NCBI RefSeq assembly: GCF_013340935.1 | Contig: NZ_WHOS01000003.1 | Location: 248,001 to 312,000, forward strand | Direction: 5' to 3' | Length of the DNA: 64,000 bases | Source of the DNA: Azospirillum melinis | GTDB taxonomy: Bacteria > Pseudomonadota > Alphaproteobacteria > Azospirillales > Azospirillaceae | Shown: piece after piece, positions 33,862-43,222 of the stretch | How the letters are laid out: the number at the start of each line of letters is the position of its first letter | How positions within the stretch are numbered: the stretch's first letter is position 1 | Made by a program: the position numbers and the translations under genes | The notes under the pieces: model-generated | What the model was told of the DNA's origin: nothing | The model's input: the letters and a program-made list of their open reading frames with translations, nothing else | Database searches by the model: none

Positions 33862-35478
33862 TTGACCCCCGTCAGCCCACCAACGGCACCGCCCAGCAAC
33901 CCGCAGTCCGGCCCCGACGCGCAGCCGGCCGCCTCGACGTTCCGCGAGGTGGAGTTGAAGCTGCATGCGGCGACGGCGGATCTGGCGCGGGTGACGGCAC
34001 TGCCGGGGCTGCTGGCGATTGCCGACGGCCCGGCAGCGACCCAAAGGCTGCGAACCGCCTATTTCGACACCCCCGACTTCAAGCTCGCCGCCAACGGGGT
34101 GGCGTTGCGCGTGCGGCAGGAGGGCGACCGCTTCGTCCAGACCCTGAAGACCGTCAACAGCGCCAGCCCCGGCGATTCGGCCGCCGTTGCCGTGCGGCGG
34201 GAGTGGGAGTGGGGCGTCTTCGGCGAGGCGGTCGATGTCGGCGTGCTGACGGATCCCAGCGTCGCCGGGCTGGTGCCGTCGGCGGCGCTCGATGCGCTGG
34301 ACTGCCTGTTCATCACCGATTTCCGGCGCACCACCCTGCTGCTGCGCCCCGATCCGCTGACCGCGGTCGAACTGGCCGTCGATGACGGCGGCGTCTATGC
34401 CGGCGGCAACTCCCTGCCGATCAGCGAAGTGGAGCTGGAACTGAAGGCCGGCAAGGTCGCCAGCCTGTTCGATCTGGCGCTGATGCTTCAGTCCGCCATT
34501 CCCATGCGCATCGGCACCGAAAGCAAGGCGGAGGCCGGTCTGCGGATGGTCACCGGCAGGACGCCGGGACCTGTGGAAGCCGAACCGCTCGGCCTGTCGC
34601 CGCTGACTACGGTCGCGGAGGCCTATCGCCATATCCTGCGTCAGGCGCTGCGCCAGTTCCTGGCCAACGAGTCCTGCGCGCTGGCCGGCGGCGACGTGGA
34701 GGGGCTGCACCGCATGCGCGTGGCGCTTCGCCGGCTGCGCACCGCCCACCGCCTCTTCGCTCCGCTGATCGCCGCGCCGGAAGCCGACAGGCTGGTCGAG
34801 GAAAGCCGGGGGCTCGCCAAGCGGCTGGGACCGGCGCGCGGCTGGGACGTGCTGATGTCCGGCGTCCTCGCTCCGCTCCTTGCCGATCCGAAGGCAGCCC
34901 CGGGCATCGACCGGACGGCATTGGAGCGGCTGGAGTCGCTGGCCCGCTCCGCCGGGGCCGATCCGGCACGTGAAGCAATGGCGGCGATACTGGCGCCCGG
35001 CTGCACCACCACGGTCCTCGGCCTCGCTGCGTGGCTGGAGCATGGCCGCTGGATGTCGGAGGCGGACGGCGACCGGCGGGCCGTGCTGTCGGCGCCGGTC
35101 ACCACGCTCGCCGGCGGCTGGCTGGCGGCGCGCATGGCCAAGCTCGGAAAGCCGGCGAAGCCGCCGGAGGATGCCAAGGGGCGCGACAAGCTGCGCCGGC
35201 GGCTGCGCACGTTGCGCTATACCGCCGATTTCTTCCGGGGACTTTATCCAGAGGCGGCCACCCTGCCCTTCTTCGCGGCGCTCGAACAGTTGCAGGCGGC
35301 ACTGGACGCCGATCAGGACGCCGTCACCAGCGCCCGCATGCTCGCATCGCTGACCGGTGCTGACCCGAAGACGGTCGGCGCGGTCGCCGCCTGGATCGAG
35401 CGCCAATCCGAAAAGCGGCGCAAGGCGCTGCCCGAGCTGTGGAAGCGGTTCCGGGCCGTTCCGCCCTTCTGGTCATGA
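33862..35478 (+). CDS. CYTH and CHAD domain protein
   Basis: About 538 residues. The CYTH (triphosphate tunnel metalloenzyme) domain begins with the ExExK motif in FREVELKLH and continues to about 230. The CHAD domain follows, with conserved histidines and arginines (EGLHRMRVALRRLRTAHRLF and DKLRRRLRTLRYTADFF). CYTH enzymes hydrolyse inorganic tri/polyphosphates; CHAD domains bind polyphosphate. I prefer a TTG start at 33862 with GGGAGGAAG seven bases upstream; a TTG at 33817 is alternative. Its location next to ppk-ppx supports a polyphosphate role. Confidence 0.88.
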   Translation: MTPVSPPTAPPSNPQSGPDAQPAASTFREVELKLHAATADLARVTALPGLLAIADGPAATQRLRTAYFDTPDFKLAANGVALRVRQEGDRFVQTLKTVNSASPGDSAAVAVRREWEWGVFGEAVDVGVLTDPSVAGLVPSAALDALDCLFITDFRRTTLLLRPDPLTAVELAVDDGGVYAGGNSLPISEVELELKAGKVASLFDLALMLQSAIPMRIGTESKAEAGLRMVTGRTPGPVEAEPLGLSPLTTVAEAYRHILRQALRQFLANESCALAGGDVEGLHRMRVALRRLRTAHRLFAPLIAAPEADRLVEESRGLAKRLGPARGWDVLMSGVLAPLLADPKAAPGIDRTALERLESLARSAGADPAREAMAAILAPGCTTTVLGLAAWLEHGRWMSEADGDRRAVLSAPVTTLAGGWLAARMAKLGKPAKPPEDAKGRDKLRRRLRTLRYTADFFRGLYPEAATLPFFAALEQLQAALDADQDAVTSARMLASLTGADPKTVGAVAAWIERQSEKRRKALPELWKRFRAVPPFWS

Positions 35479-35539
35479 CCGACCCGCGCGGGGCGCCGGT
35501 GGCAATACCGCGCCTGGCGCATATATCGTCAGCCGACCG

Positions 35540-35575
35540 GCGGCAGGGGGCAATTTCCTCTGCCGGCCGATTTTC
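35540..35575 (+). terminator. Probable terminator after the CYTH-CHAD gene
   Basis: CGGCAG at 35541-35546 pairs with CTGCCG at 35560-35565, extended by G/C pairs in the loop region, and is followed by GCCGATTTTC. It lies between the CYTH-CHAD stop and uvrA. Confidence 0.5.
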
Positions 35576-35637
35576 GTCATGCGTCGCGGCGCCTTGCCGC
35601 TTTCCATCCGGAAAAGCTTCGGGTAAAAGAACACTCC

Positions 35638-38505
35638 ATGAACAAGTACATCAGCGTCCGCGGCGCGCGGGAACATAACCTGAAGAACGTCGATGTGGAT
35701 CTGCCGCGCGACGAGCTGATCGTCATCACCGGCCTGTCGGGATCGGGCAAGTCCTCGCTCGCCTTCGACACGATCTATGCCGAGGGGCAGCGGCGCTATG
35801 TGGAGAGCCTGTCGGCCTACGCGCGCCAGTTCCTTGAGCTGATGCAGAAGCCGGACGTCGATTCCATCGAGGGTCTGTCGCCGGCCATCTCCATCGAACA
35901 GAAGACGACCTCCAAGAATCCGCGCTCCACCGTCGGCACGGTGACGGAGATCTACGACTACATGCGCCTGCTCTGGGCGCGCGTCGGCATCCCCTATTCA
36001 CCGGCCACCGGCCTGCCCATCGAAAGCCAGACGGTCAGCCAGATGGTCGACCGCATCATGGCGATGCCGGAGGGCACGCGCCTGCTGCTGCTGGCGCCCT
36101 TCGTCCGCGGCCGCAAGGGCGAGTACAAGAAGGAAATCCAGGACCTGCGCAAGCGCGGCTTCCAGCGCGTGCGGGTCGACGGCACCATGTATGAGATCGA
36201 CGAGGTGCCGGCGCTAAACAAGAAGCTGAAGCACGACATCGAGGTGGTGGTCGACCGCATCGTGGTCCGCGAGGGGCTGGGCAACCGTCTGGCCGACTCG
36301 CTGGAGACCGCGCTGGGGTTGGCCGACGGCATCGTCTGGGTCGAGAATGCCGAGACCAACGAGCAGACCGTCTTCTCGCAGAAATTCGCCTGCCCGGTCA
36401 GCGGCTTCACCATTCCGGAGATCGAGCCGCGGCTGTTCTCCTTCAACAACCCGTTCGGTGCTTGCCCGGCCTGCGATGGCTTGGGCAGCAAGATCTATTT
36501 CGACCCGATGTTGGTGGTTCCGGACGAGCGTCTGCCGCTGTCGAAGGGCGCCATCGCGCCGTGGGCCGGTTCGACCTCCAAATATTACGACCAGACGCTC
36601 GAGAGCATCTGCGAGCATTTCGATGTGTCGATGACGACGCCCTGGCAGGATCTGCCGGAGAAAGTGCGCAAGACCATCCTGTTCGGCTCGGACGGGTCGG
36701 CCATCACCATGACCTACGACGACGGCCTGCGGCGCTACCAGACCAACAAGGCGTTCGAGGGCATCGTCAACAATCTGGAGCGGCGTTTCCGGGAAACCGA
36801 CAGCGCCTGGACGCGCGACGAGCTTTCGAAGTACCAGTCCTCCCAGCCCTGCGAGGTCTGCAAGGGCGCCCGCCTGAAGCCGGAGGCGCTTGCGGTCAAG
36901 GTCCGCGGCCGCAACATCTCCGAGGCGGCGGAGCTGTCCATCGCCGGCGCCGGTGCCTGGTTCAGCGAACTGAACGAGCATCTCCGCCCGAAGGACCGCG
37001 AGATCGCCTACCGCATCCTCAAGGAGATCAACGAGCGCCTCGGTTTCCTCAACGCCGTGGGGCTTGAGTACCTGACCCTCAGCCGCGGATCCGGCACGCT
37101 CTCTGGCGGCGAGAGCCAGCGGATCAGGCTGGCCTCACAGATCGGCTCCGGCCTGACCGGCGTGCTGTATGTGCTGGACGAACCGTCCATCGGCCTGCAC
37201 CAGCGCGACAACGACCGTCTGCTGGAAACACTGAAGCGCCTGCGCGACATCGGCAATACCGTCGTCGTCGTCGAGCATGACGAGGACGCGATCCGCAGCG
37301 CCGACTATCTGGTCGACATGGGGCCCGGTGCCGGCCAGCATGGCGGTTCGGTCATCGCGCAGGGAACGCCGGAGGAGGTTCAGAGGAACCCCGACAGCAT
37401 CACCGCACAGTATCTGAACGGCACCCGCTTCGTACCCGTGCCCGACACCCGCCGGCCCGGCCATCCCGGCCAGTTCCTGGAGGTGCAGGGCGCACGCGCC
37501 AACAATCTGCAGAACGTCTCGACCAGGATCCCGCTGGGCACCTTCACCTGCGTGACCGGCGTGTCCGGCGGCGGCAAGTCCACGCTGATCATCGAGACGC
37601 TGTACAAGGCGGTCGCGCGCAAGCTGATGGGTGCCCGCGAGCATCCGGCCGAACATGACGCGGTGCTGGGGCTGGAGCATCTGGACAAGGTCATCGACAT
37701 CGACCAGTCGCCGATCGGCCGCACCCCGCGCTCCAACCCGGCGACCTACACCGGGGCCTTCACGCCGATGCGCGACTGGTTCGCCGGCCTGCCGGAAGCG
37801 AAGGCGCGCGGCTACGGTCCGGGCCGCTTCTCCTTCAACGTCAAGGGCGGGCGGTGCGAGGCCTGTCAGGGCGACGGTGTCATCAAGATCGAGATGCACT
37901 TCCTGCCCGACGTCTATGTCACCTGCGACGTCTGCCACGGCAAGCGCTACAACCGTGAGACACTGGAAGTCACCTACCGCGACAAGACCATCGCCGACGT
38001 CCTGGACATGACGGTCGAGGAAGGCAAGGAGTTCTTCAAGGCGGTTCCCGGCATCCGCGACAAGCTGGACACGCTGGAACGCGTCGGCCTCGGCTACATC
38101 CACATCGGGCAGGCGGCGACCACCCTGTCGGGCGGCGAGGCGCAGCGCGTCAAGCTGTCCAAGGAATTGAGCCGACGCGCCACCGGCCGCACGCTTTACA
38201 TCCTCGACGAACCGACCACCGGCCTGCATTTCGCCGACGTCGAAAAGCTGATGGAGGTGCTGCACGCGCTGGTCGACCAGGGCAACACGGTTCTGGTGAT
38301 CGAACACAATCTGGAGGTCATCAAGACCGCCGACTGGATCATCGACCTGGGGCCGGAGGGCGGCACCGGTGGCGGCGAGATCGTCGCCGAAGGCACGCCG
38401 GAGGATGTCGCCAAGGTGGAACGCAGCTACACCGGCCGCTATCTTGCCCCCTACCTAAAGGCGAAGCCGGTGGTGCGGAAATCGGCAACCCGAAAGAGGG
38501 CGTGA
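35638..38505 (+). CDS. uvrA: Excinuclease ABC subunit A
   Basis: 955 residues, full length. Two ABC ATPase modules: Walker A motifs [10 protein letters not shown] and [10 protein letters not shown], signature motifs LSGGESQR and LSGGEAQR, Walker [11 protein letters not shown] and [10 protein letters not shown]. Zinc-binding cysteine sets are at CPACDGLG and CEVCKG, and at CEACQGDG and CDVCHGK. UvrA2 recognises bulky DNA lesions with UvrB. No LexA box was seen upstream. A small lipoprotein gene starts about 60 bases after the stop. Confidence 0.97.
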   Translation: MNKYISVRGAREHNLKNVDVDLPRDELIVITGLSGSGKSSLAFDTIYAEGQRRYVESLSAYARQFLELMQKPDVDSIEGLSPAISIEQKTTSKNPRSTVGTVTEIYDYMRLLWARVGIPYSPATGLPIESQTVSQMVDRIMAMPEGTRLLLLAPFVRGRKGEYKKEIQDLRKRGFQRVRVDGTMYEIDEVPALNKKLKHDIEVVVDRIVVREGLGNRLADSLETALGLADGIVWVENAETNEQTVFSQKFACPVSGFTIPEIEPRLFSFNNPFGACPACDGLGSKIYFDPMLVVPDERLPLSKGAIAPWAGSTSKYYDQTLESICEHFDVSMTTPWQDLPEKVRKTILFGSDGSAITMTYDDGLRRYQTNKAFEGIVNNLERRFRETDSAWTRDELSKYQSSQPCEVCKGARLKPEALAVKVRGRNISEAAELSIAGAGAWFSELNEHLRPKDREIAYRILKEINERLGFLNAVGLEYLTLSRGSGTLSGGESQRIRLASQIGSGLTGVLYVLDEPSIGLHQRDNDRLLETLKRLRDIGNTVVVVEHDEDAIRSADYLVDMGPGAGQHGGSVIAQGTPEEVQRNPDSITAQYLNGTRFVPVPDTRRPGHPGQFLEVQGARANNLQNVSTRIPLGTFTCVTGVSGGGKSTLIIETLYKAVARKLMGAREHPAEHDAVLGLEHLDKVIDIDQSPIGRTPRSNPATYTGAFTPMRDWFAGLPEAKARGYGPGRFSFNVKGGRCEACQGDGVIKIEMHFLPDVYVTCDVCHGKRYNRETLEVTYRDKTIADVLDMTVEEGKEFFKAVPGIRDKLDTLERVGLGYIHIGQAATTLSGGEAQRVKLSKELSRRATGRTLYILDEPTTGLHFADVEKLMEVLHALVDQGNTVLVIEHNLEVIKTADWIIDLGPEGGTGGGEIVAEGTPEDVAKVERSYTGRYLAPYLKAKPVVRKSATRKRA

Positions 38506-38567
38506 ACAAACGCAAGCTGCGCCTTGTTCTTCCAGACAGAATTCGCACTGCATGGGAGACGAGAGGC

Positions 38568-38765
38568 ATGAGCAAGACGCTTTTGACCGGTGTGGGGGCC
38601 GCCCTTGGTGCGGCCCTGCTGCTGGCGGCCTGCGGGTCCGACAAATCCACCACCAGCACGACGACCACGACCACCACCACCCCCGGCTACGGCTCGACCA
38701 CCGTGACGCCGGCCCCGACCGGCTCAACCACCATCGAACGCAGCACGACGACCAAGAGCGAGTGA
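38568..38765 (+). CDS. Small threonine-rich lipoprotein, function unknown
   Basis: 65 residues. The signal peptide has a lipobox LAAC at residues about 19-22 (ALLLAACGSDKS), so the mature protein is a lipid-anchored peptide of about 44 residues. It is almost entirely Thr/Ser/Gly/Pro (TTSTTTTTTTTPGYGS). The ATG at 38568 has GAGAGG directly upstream. Low-complexity lipoproteins of this kind are common in Azospirillum-like genomes but have no known function. Confidence 0.75.
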   Translation: MSKTLLTGVGAALGAALLLAACGSDKSTTSTTTTTTTTPGYGSTTVTPAPTGSTTIERSTTTKSE

Positions 38766-38793
38766 GCCACTGTTTGGTTGACGCCCAGGCTCC

Positions 38794-38833
38794 ATGTTCT
38801 GACTGATATTCTGCTTGGATCGATGTTCTGACT
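38794..38833 (+). repeat. Short direct repeat upstream of trmFO
   Basis: ATGTTCTGACT occurs at 38794-38804 and again at 38823-38833, 29 bases apart, in the 217-base gap between the lipoprotein gene and trmFO. No gene is seen here. The spacing is close to three helical turns, as in some regulator sites; significance is uncertain. Confidence 0.35.
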
Positions 38834-38852
38834 AACTCCTGATCGACCTTAC

Positions 38853-38879
38853 AGCCGGCCTTCCCCGTGAAGGTCGGCT
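38853..38879 (+). terminator. Hairpin between the lipoprotein gene and trmFO
   Basis: AGCCGGCCTT pairs with AAGGTCGGCT (one G-U) around a TCCCCGTG-like loop. No strong T tract follows; weak terminator or leader structure. Confidence 0.45.
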
Positions 38880-38982
38880 GATCTGTGTCTGGCGGCCACC
38901 GTTTGAGGACTGTCGTTTTGGGAGCAGACAGCCTAGATTGCGCGCCAATCGTCCGCAGTCTTCTGTTTGGAATATCGCCTCT

Positions 38983-40326
38983 ATGACCGACTCCCTTCGC
39001 CCCGTCCATGTCATCGGCGGCGGTCTCGCCGGCTCGGAAGCCGCTTGGCAGCTCGCCTCCCGCGATGTGCCCGTCGTGCTGCACGAGATGCGGCCGGTCC
39101 GCAAGACCGAAGCCCATGATACCGACAAGCTGGCGGAGCTGGTCTGCTCCAACTCCTTCCGGTCGGACGATGCTGAGTACAATGCGGTCGGGTTGCTGCA
39201 TGAGGAGATGCGGCGCTGCGGCTCGCTGATCCTGCGCTGCGCCGACGCGCACAAGGTGCCGGCCGGCGGCGCGCTCGCCATGGACCGCGACGGCTTCGCC
39301 GACGCTGTGACGGAAGCCGTCTCCACCCATCCGCTGATCACCATCCAGCGCGAGGAGGTCGCCGGCCTGCCGCCGGAGGAGTGGGACAGCGTCATCGTCG
39401 CCACCGGCCCCCTCACCTCCCCCGCCCTGGCCGAGGCGGTGCGCGTCCAGACCGGCGAGGAGTCGCTGGCCTTCTTCGACGCCATCGCTCCCATCGTCTA
39501 TCTGGAGAGCGTCGACCTGTCGAAGGCGTGGTTCCAGTCGCGCTACGACAAGCCCGGTCCCGGCGGCACCGGCAAGGACTACATCAACTGCGCTTTCGAG
39601 AAGGACGAATACCGCGCCTTCATCGCCGCCCTGATCGAGGGCGAGAAGCTCGACTTCAAGGAGTGGGAGAAGAACACCCCCTACTTCGAAGGCTGCCTGC
39701 CGATCGAAGTGATGGCGGAGCGCGGAGTCGATACCCTACGCTACGGTCCGATGAAGCCGGTCGGCCTGACGAACCCGCACAAGCCGGAACGCCGCCCCTA
39801 TGCCGTGGTCCAGCTGCGCCAGGACAATGCACTCGGCACGCTGTACAACCTCGTCGGCTTCCAGACCAAGCTGCGCCATGCCGAACAGGCCCGGATCTTC
39901 CGCATGATCCCCGGCCTGGAGAATGCCGAGTTCGCCCGGCTGGGGGGCATGCACCGCAATACCTTCCTGAACAGCCCGCGCATCCTGGACAGCACCCTGC
40001 GGCTGAAGTCGCTGCCCCGTCTGCGCTTCGCCGGTCAGGTCACGGGGTGCGAAGGCTATGTGGAGAGCGCGGCCGTTGGCCTGCTCGCCGGCCGTTTCGC
40101 CGCTGCCGAGCGTCTGGGACAGGAGATCAGCGCTCCTCCGGTGACCACGGCGCTCGGTGCCATCCTCGGCCACATCACCGGCGGGGCGGAGGCGGAAACC
40201 TACCAGCCGATGAACGTCAATTTCGGCCTGTTTCCGCCGGTGGACGACAAGATCCGCGGCCGCGACCGCAAGCTGGCCTATACCCGCCGGGCGATGGCCG
40301 ACCTTGACGGCTGGTTGAAGGGCTGA
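38983..40326 (+). CDS. trmFO: Methylenetetrahydrofolate-tRNA-(uracil-5-)-methyltransferase TrmFO
   Basis: 447 residues. The FAD-binding Rossmann motif is [18 protein letters not shown], followed by the family segment [30 protein letters not shown]. TrmFO methylates U54 of tRNAs to make ribothymidine, using methylene-THF and FADH2. Conserved cysteines include those in LVCSNSF and [15 protein letters not shown] 38983 was chosen because the glycine-rich FAD motif starts right after it. A monocistronic gene here. Confidence 0.95.
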   Translation: MTDSLRPVHVIGGGLAGSEAAWQLASRDVPVVLHEMRPVRKTEAHDTDKLAELVCSNSFRSDDAEYNAVGLLHEEMRRCGSLILRCADAHKVPAGGALAMDRDGFADAVTEAVSTHPLITIQREEVAGLPPEEWDSVIVATGPLTSPALAEAVRVQTGEESLAFFDAIAPIVYLESVDLSKAWFQSRYDKPGPGGTGKDYINCAFEKDEYRAFIAALIEGEKLDFKEWEKNTPYFEGCLPIEVMAERGVDTLRYGPMKPVGLTNPHKPERRPYAVVQLRQDNALGTLYNLVGFQTKLRHAEQARIFRMIPGLENAEFARLGGMHRNTFLNSPRILDSTLRLKSLPRLRFAGQVTGCEGYVESAAVGLLAGRFAAAERLGQEISAPPVTTALGAILGHITGGAEAETYQPMNVNFGLFPPVDDKIRGRDRKLAYTRRAMADLDGWLKG

Positions 40327-40363
40327 CCGGCGGGTATCTGCGGGTTTCCATGCAGCGCGGGCG

Positions 40364-41218
40364 TCAGTAGCGCCCGCGCATCGCCGCCCAGCCCAGCCGA
40401 AGCTGACGGAACGGGTTGGCCAACAGGACGCGCGGGGCGAACACGTCGTTGCCCTCGCGCGAGATCACGCCCAGATGCAGGTCCGCCAGCGTTGCCGGCA
40501 GCAATGCCGGGATCGCCTCCCTTGGCAATTCGCGGCGCAGGTCGCGGGCCTCTGCCAGATGCTTGCGTGCCACGTCGGCGATCTCCCCCACCACCGGCCG
40601 CAGTTCCGGCGTTGAGCGTCCGGCGAACAGATCCTCAGCTTTGGCGCCGTGGCGCTGCATGAGATCGTCCGGCAGGCGCAGCCGGTGCTGCCGCGCCAGG
40701 AACGGCACCGCGCGCAGGATGCCGGACAAGGCATAGGCGATGCCGACATGGCGCCCGGCCGCCATCGCCGCCGCATCCCGCACGCCCAAAATCTCAAGCG
40801 CCAGTTGGACCAGCGGCGCCCCGGTCACTTCGGCATAATTGACGAGACAGGTCAGGTCGGCCGGCGGAGCGTCGTCCAGATCGGCTTCCCGGGCGTCGAT
40901 CAGCCGGTCGAACAGGGCCCGGCTCAATTCCAGCCCGCGGGCCGCTTGCGCCAGAGGCTCCATCACCTCATGCCGGGGTACGGGTCCATCCTCATAGACG
41001 GCTTCGATGCCATCGCGCCAGAATTGAAGTCTCATCTGGCCAAGGATCGGTTCGCTGACCACCTCGCGCGTTTTCGCGATCTCAAGGTTGAAGGCGTAGA
41101 GCGCGAATGTCGCCTCGCGCCTGTCGGCGGGGGTGAACAGACCTGCCAGAAAGTGGTCGTTGTCATATTTCCGAACCTCCCGTCCGCAATAGGACAGGTC
41201 GGTCGCAGCCTTCACCAT
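40364..41218 (-). CDS. NDUFAF6-like protein (squalene/phytoene synthase fold)
   Basis: 284 residues. It belongs to the squalene/phytoene synthase superfamily, but the pattern YCGREVRKYDNDHFLAGLF, TFALYAFNLEIAKTREVVSEP, GQMRLQFWRDGIEAVYED and DAREADLDDAP matches the mitochondrial complex I assembly factor NDUFAF6 rather than prenyl-transferring synthases. The canonical DDxxD-type motifs are not seen. Its position divergent from hpnC could suggest hopanoid synthesis, but I favour complex I assembly. ATG 41218 fits the family start (MVKAATDLSYCG). The long open frame upstream is a shadow of hpnC. Confidence 0.82.
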   Translation of the reverse strand: MVKAATDLSYCGREVRKYDNDHFLAGLFTPADRREATFALYAFNLEIAKTREVVSEPILGQMRLQFWRDGIEAVYEDGPVPRHEVMEPLAQAARGLELSRALFDRLIDAREADLDDAPPADLTCLVNYAEVTGAPLVQLALEILGVRDAAAMAAGRHVGIAYALSGILRAVPFLARQHRLRLPDDLMQRHGAKAEDLFAGRSTPELRPVVGEIADVARKHLAEARDLRRELPREAIPALLPATLADLHLGVISREGNDVFAPRVLLANPFRQLRLGWAAMRGRY

Positions 41219-41341
41219 GGGATGCCCGATTGGAAAAAGAGGGGAGGAGCGATGGAAGGACGGGCCAAAGCCTGTTGCTACGCCTATATGAAGCACACAC
41301 GGTCGCACCGCCAGCCCCGACGCGCAGCAGGCAGGGATCCC

Positions 41342-42214
41342 ATGACGGATTTCAACATCGCCCCGACGAAACCCCGCAAGACCGGTCCGGTCGCACGCAA
41401 GGACGAATCGGGAGAGAATTTTCCCGTCGCGTCCCGCCTGATACCGAAGCATCTGCGTCCGCATGTGATCGCCTTCTACCGCTTCGTGCGTCTGGCCGAC
41501 GACATCGCCGACGATGCGGATCTCGAACCGGAGACCAAACTGGCTTATCTGGAGGCGCTGGAACGGGCGCTGACCTCGGGCCAGGCCAAGCATGCCTATC
41601 TGAAGCCGGCCACCGATCTGCGGGAGAGCCTGCAGAAGACCGGCGTCAGCGATCGCCATGCCCGACAGATTTTGCGCGCCTTCCGCCGCGATTCGGTCGG
41701 CGCCCGCTGCCACAGCTGGAGTGACCTGCTTCTCTACTGCCGCTTTTCGGCCAATCCGGTCGGCCGCTACCTGCTGGAGCTGCATGGCGAGGGTGTGGCC
41801 GCCGGGCCGGCGTCCGACGCGCTCTGCTCCGCCCTGCAGGTGTTGAACCATCTCCAGGACGCGCGGGAGGATTGGACGCAGCTCGGACGCTGCTACATCC
41901 CGCTGGCCTGGTTCGACGAGGCCGGAATCAGCGTCGAGCGCCTCGTGGAGGGCGAGAGCGACGCCCGCATGCGCGCCATCTTCGATCAGGCGTTGGAGCA
42001 TACCGACCGCCTGCTGGAGCGCGCCGCCGCCCTGCCCGGCCTGATCCAGCATCGCGGCTTGCGGATGGAGGCGGCGGTGATCCTCAGCCTCGCCGAATCG
42101 CTGTCGCGGCGCCTGAAGTCCCGTGACCCGATGAAGACGCGGGTGACGCTGGGCGCGCATCACAAGCTGGCCGCCGTGGCGCGGGGGCTGGCGCGGAGCT
42201 TCTCCGCCGCATAA
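41342..42214 (+). CDS. hpnC: Hydroxysqualene synthase HpnC
   Basis: 290 residues of the squalene/phytoene synthase family. The two Mg-diphosphate motifs are VRLADDIADDAD (DDIAD at 53-57) and LNHLQDAREDW (172-178). In the HpnCDE pathway HpnC converts presqualene diphosphate to hydroxysqualene. First of the hpnCDE set; ATG 41342 is the first methionine of the conserved protein, with CAGGGATCC upstream. Product feeds hopanoid synthesis. Confidence 0.92.
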   Translation: MTDFNIAPTKPRKTGPVARKDESGENFPVASRLIPKHLRPHVIAFYRFVRLADDIADDADLEPETKLAYLEALERALTSGQAKHAYLKPATDLRESLQKTGVSDRHARQILRAFRRDSVGARCHSWSDLLLYCRFSANPVGRYLLELHGEGVAAGPASDALCSALQVLNHLQDAREDWTQLGRCYIPLAWFDEAGISVERLVEGESDARMRAIFDQALEHTDRLLERAAALPGLIQHRGLRMEAAVILSLAESLSRRLKSRDPMKTRVTLGAHHKLAAVARGLARSFSAA

Positions 42215-42226
42215 ACTCCGGGGCCA

Positions 42227-42265
42227 CACGTCGCGACGTGCACCGTCAGGCACGTCACGACGTGC
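42227..42265. repeat. Tandem palindromic repeats between hpnC and hpnD
   Basis: CACGTCGCGACGTG at 42227-42240 is a perfect palindrome. GCACGTCACGACGTGC at 42250-42265 is a palindrome apart from its centre. Read as direct repeats, CACGTCRCGACGTGCA occurs twice, 24 bases apart. The pair fills the 69-base gap and could be two operator sites or two tandem RNA hairpins. Confidence 0.7.
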
Positions 42266-42283
42266 AATGCCCAGGATGTACAG

Positions 42284-43222
42284 ATGACCCCTCCGCCGCT
42301 GGAGACGGCCCCGCTGGAACCGGTATCCACGACGTCGCCGGACAAAATCGCGCCGGACAGGAAGGCACCCGATACGGCGACCTCCGTCACCGCCAAGTCG
42401 GGCAGCACCTTCTATTGGCCGATGCGTCTGCTGCCCGCCTCCAAGCGGGCGGCGATGTTCGCCATCTATGCCTTCTGCCGCCGTATCGACGACATCGCCG
42501 ACGAACCGGGCGAGCCTGCCGACAAGCGGGCCGCCCTCGACGTCTGGCGCCGCGACATCCGCGACCTTTATGTCGGCGGTGCCCCCGGTGGCCCGCTGAC
42601 CGCTGCGCTGAAAGGCGCCATCGAGCGCTACGGGCTGCCGCGGGCCGAGTTTGAGGCGCTGATCGACGGCATGGCGATGGATGTCGCCGGCGAGGAGTCC
42701 GGGGGCATGCAGGCTCCCGATCTCGACACCCTGCGGCTCTATTGCCGGCGCGTCGCCGGCGCCGTCGGCATGCTGGCGATCCGTGTCTTCGACCGTGCCG
42801 ACCCGGCCACGGAGCGCTTCGCCCTGGCGCTGGGCGAGGCCCTGCAACTGACCAATATCCTGCGCGATCTGGCCGAGGATGCAGAATTGCGCCGGCTGTA
42901 CCTGCCGCACGAACTGCTGCGGGCCGCCGGCATCCAAAGCAATGACCCGGACGAGGTGTTGGCCCACACCGCCCTGCCCAAGGCCTGTGAGGCGCTGGCC
43001 GATCTCGCGGAAGCCCGCTTTGCCGAGGCACGCTCCGCCATCGCCGGGCAGGCGCGCGGATCGCTGTGGGCGGCAACCGCCATGATGGTGCTGTACCACC
43101 GTCTGCTGAAGCGTCTGCGCGCCGCCGGCTGGCGCGACCTGAAGGTCCGCGTCCGCGTCGGTCGGCGGGAAAGCGCCTGGGTGGCGGTGCGCTGCATGCT
43201 CGGCATCCCTCCGGCTGGCTGA
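42284..43222 (+). CDS. hpnD: Presqualene diphosphate synthase HpnD
   Basis: 312 residues. The two acid motifs are CRRIDDIADE (DDIAD at 69-73) and NILRDLAED (194-199), with YWPMRLLPASKRAAMFAIYAF before the first. HpnD couples two farnesyl diphosphates to presqualene diphosphate. The first 40 residues are a variable Thr/Pro-rich extension, so a later start is possible, but no better methionine lies before the conserved core. Its stop overlaps the hpnE start (TGATG). Confidence 0.93.
   Translation: MTPPPLETAPLEPVSTTSPDKIAPDRKAPDTATSVTAKSGSTFYWPMRLLPASKRAAMFAIYAFCRRIDDIADEPGEPADKRAALDVWRRDIRDLYVGGAPGGPLTAALKGAIERYGLPRAEFEALIDGMAMDVAGEESGGMQAPDLDTLRLYCRRVAGAVGMLAIRVFDRADPATERFALALGEALQLTNILRDLAEDAELRRLYLPHELLRAAGIQSNDPDEVLAHTALPKACEALADLAEARFAEARSAIAGQARGSLWAATAMMVLYHRLLKRLRAAGWRDLKVRVRVGRRESAWVAVRCMLGIPPAG

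Noticed and set aside
38664-38700. ACC/ACG triplet run as a microsatellite repeat
   Set aside because: It encodes the Thr-rich tail of the lipoprotein and is not a perfect simple repeat.
41219-43099. Very long minus-strand open frame running through hpnC and into hpnD, in frame with the NDUFAF6-like gene
   Set aside because: It is the reverse-strand shadow of GC-rich hpnC/hpnD codons; its residues are low-complexity Arg/Gln/Gly/His and the true gene starts at 41218.
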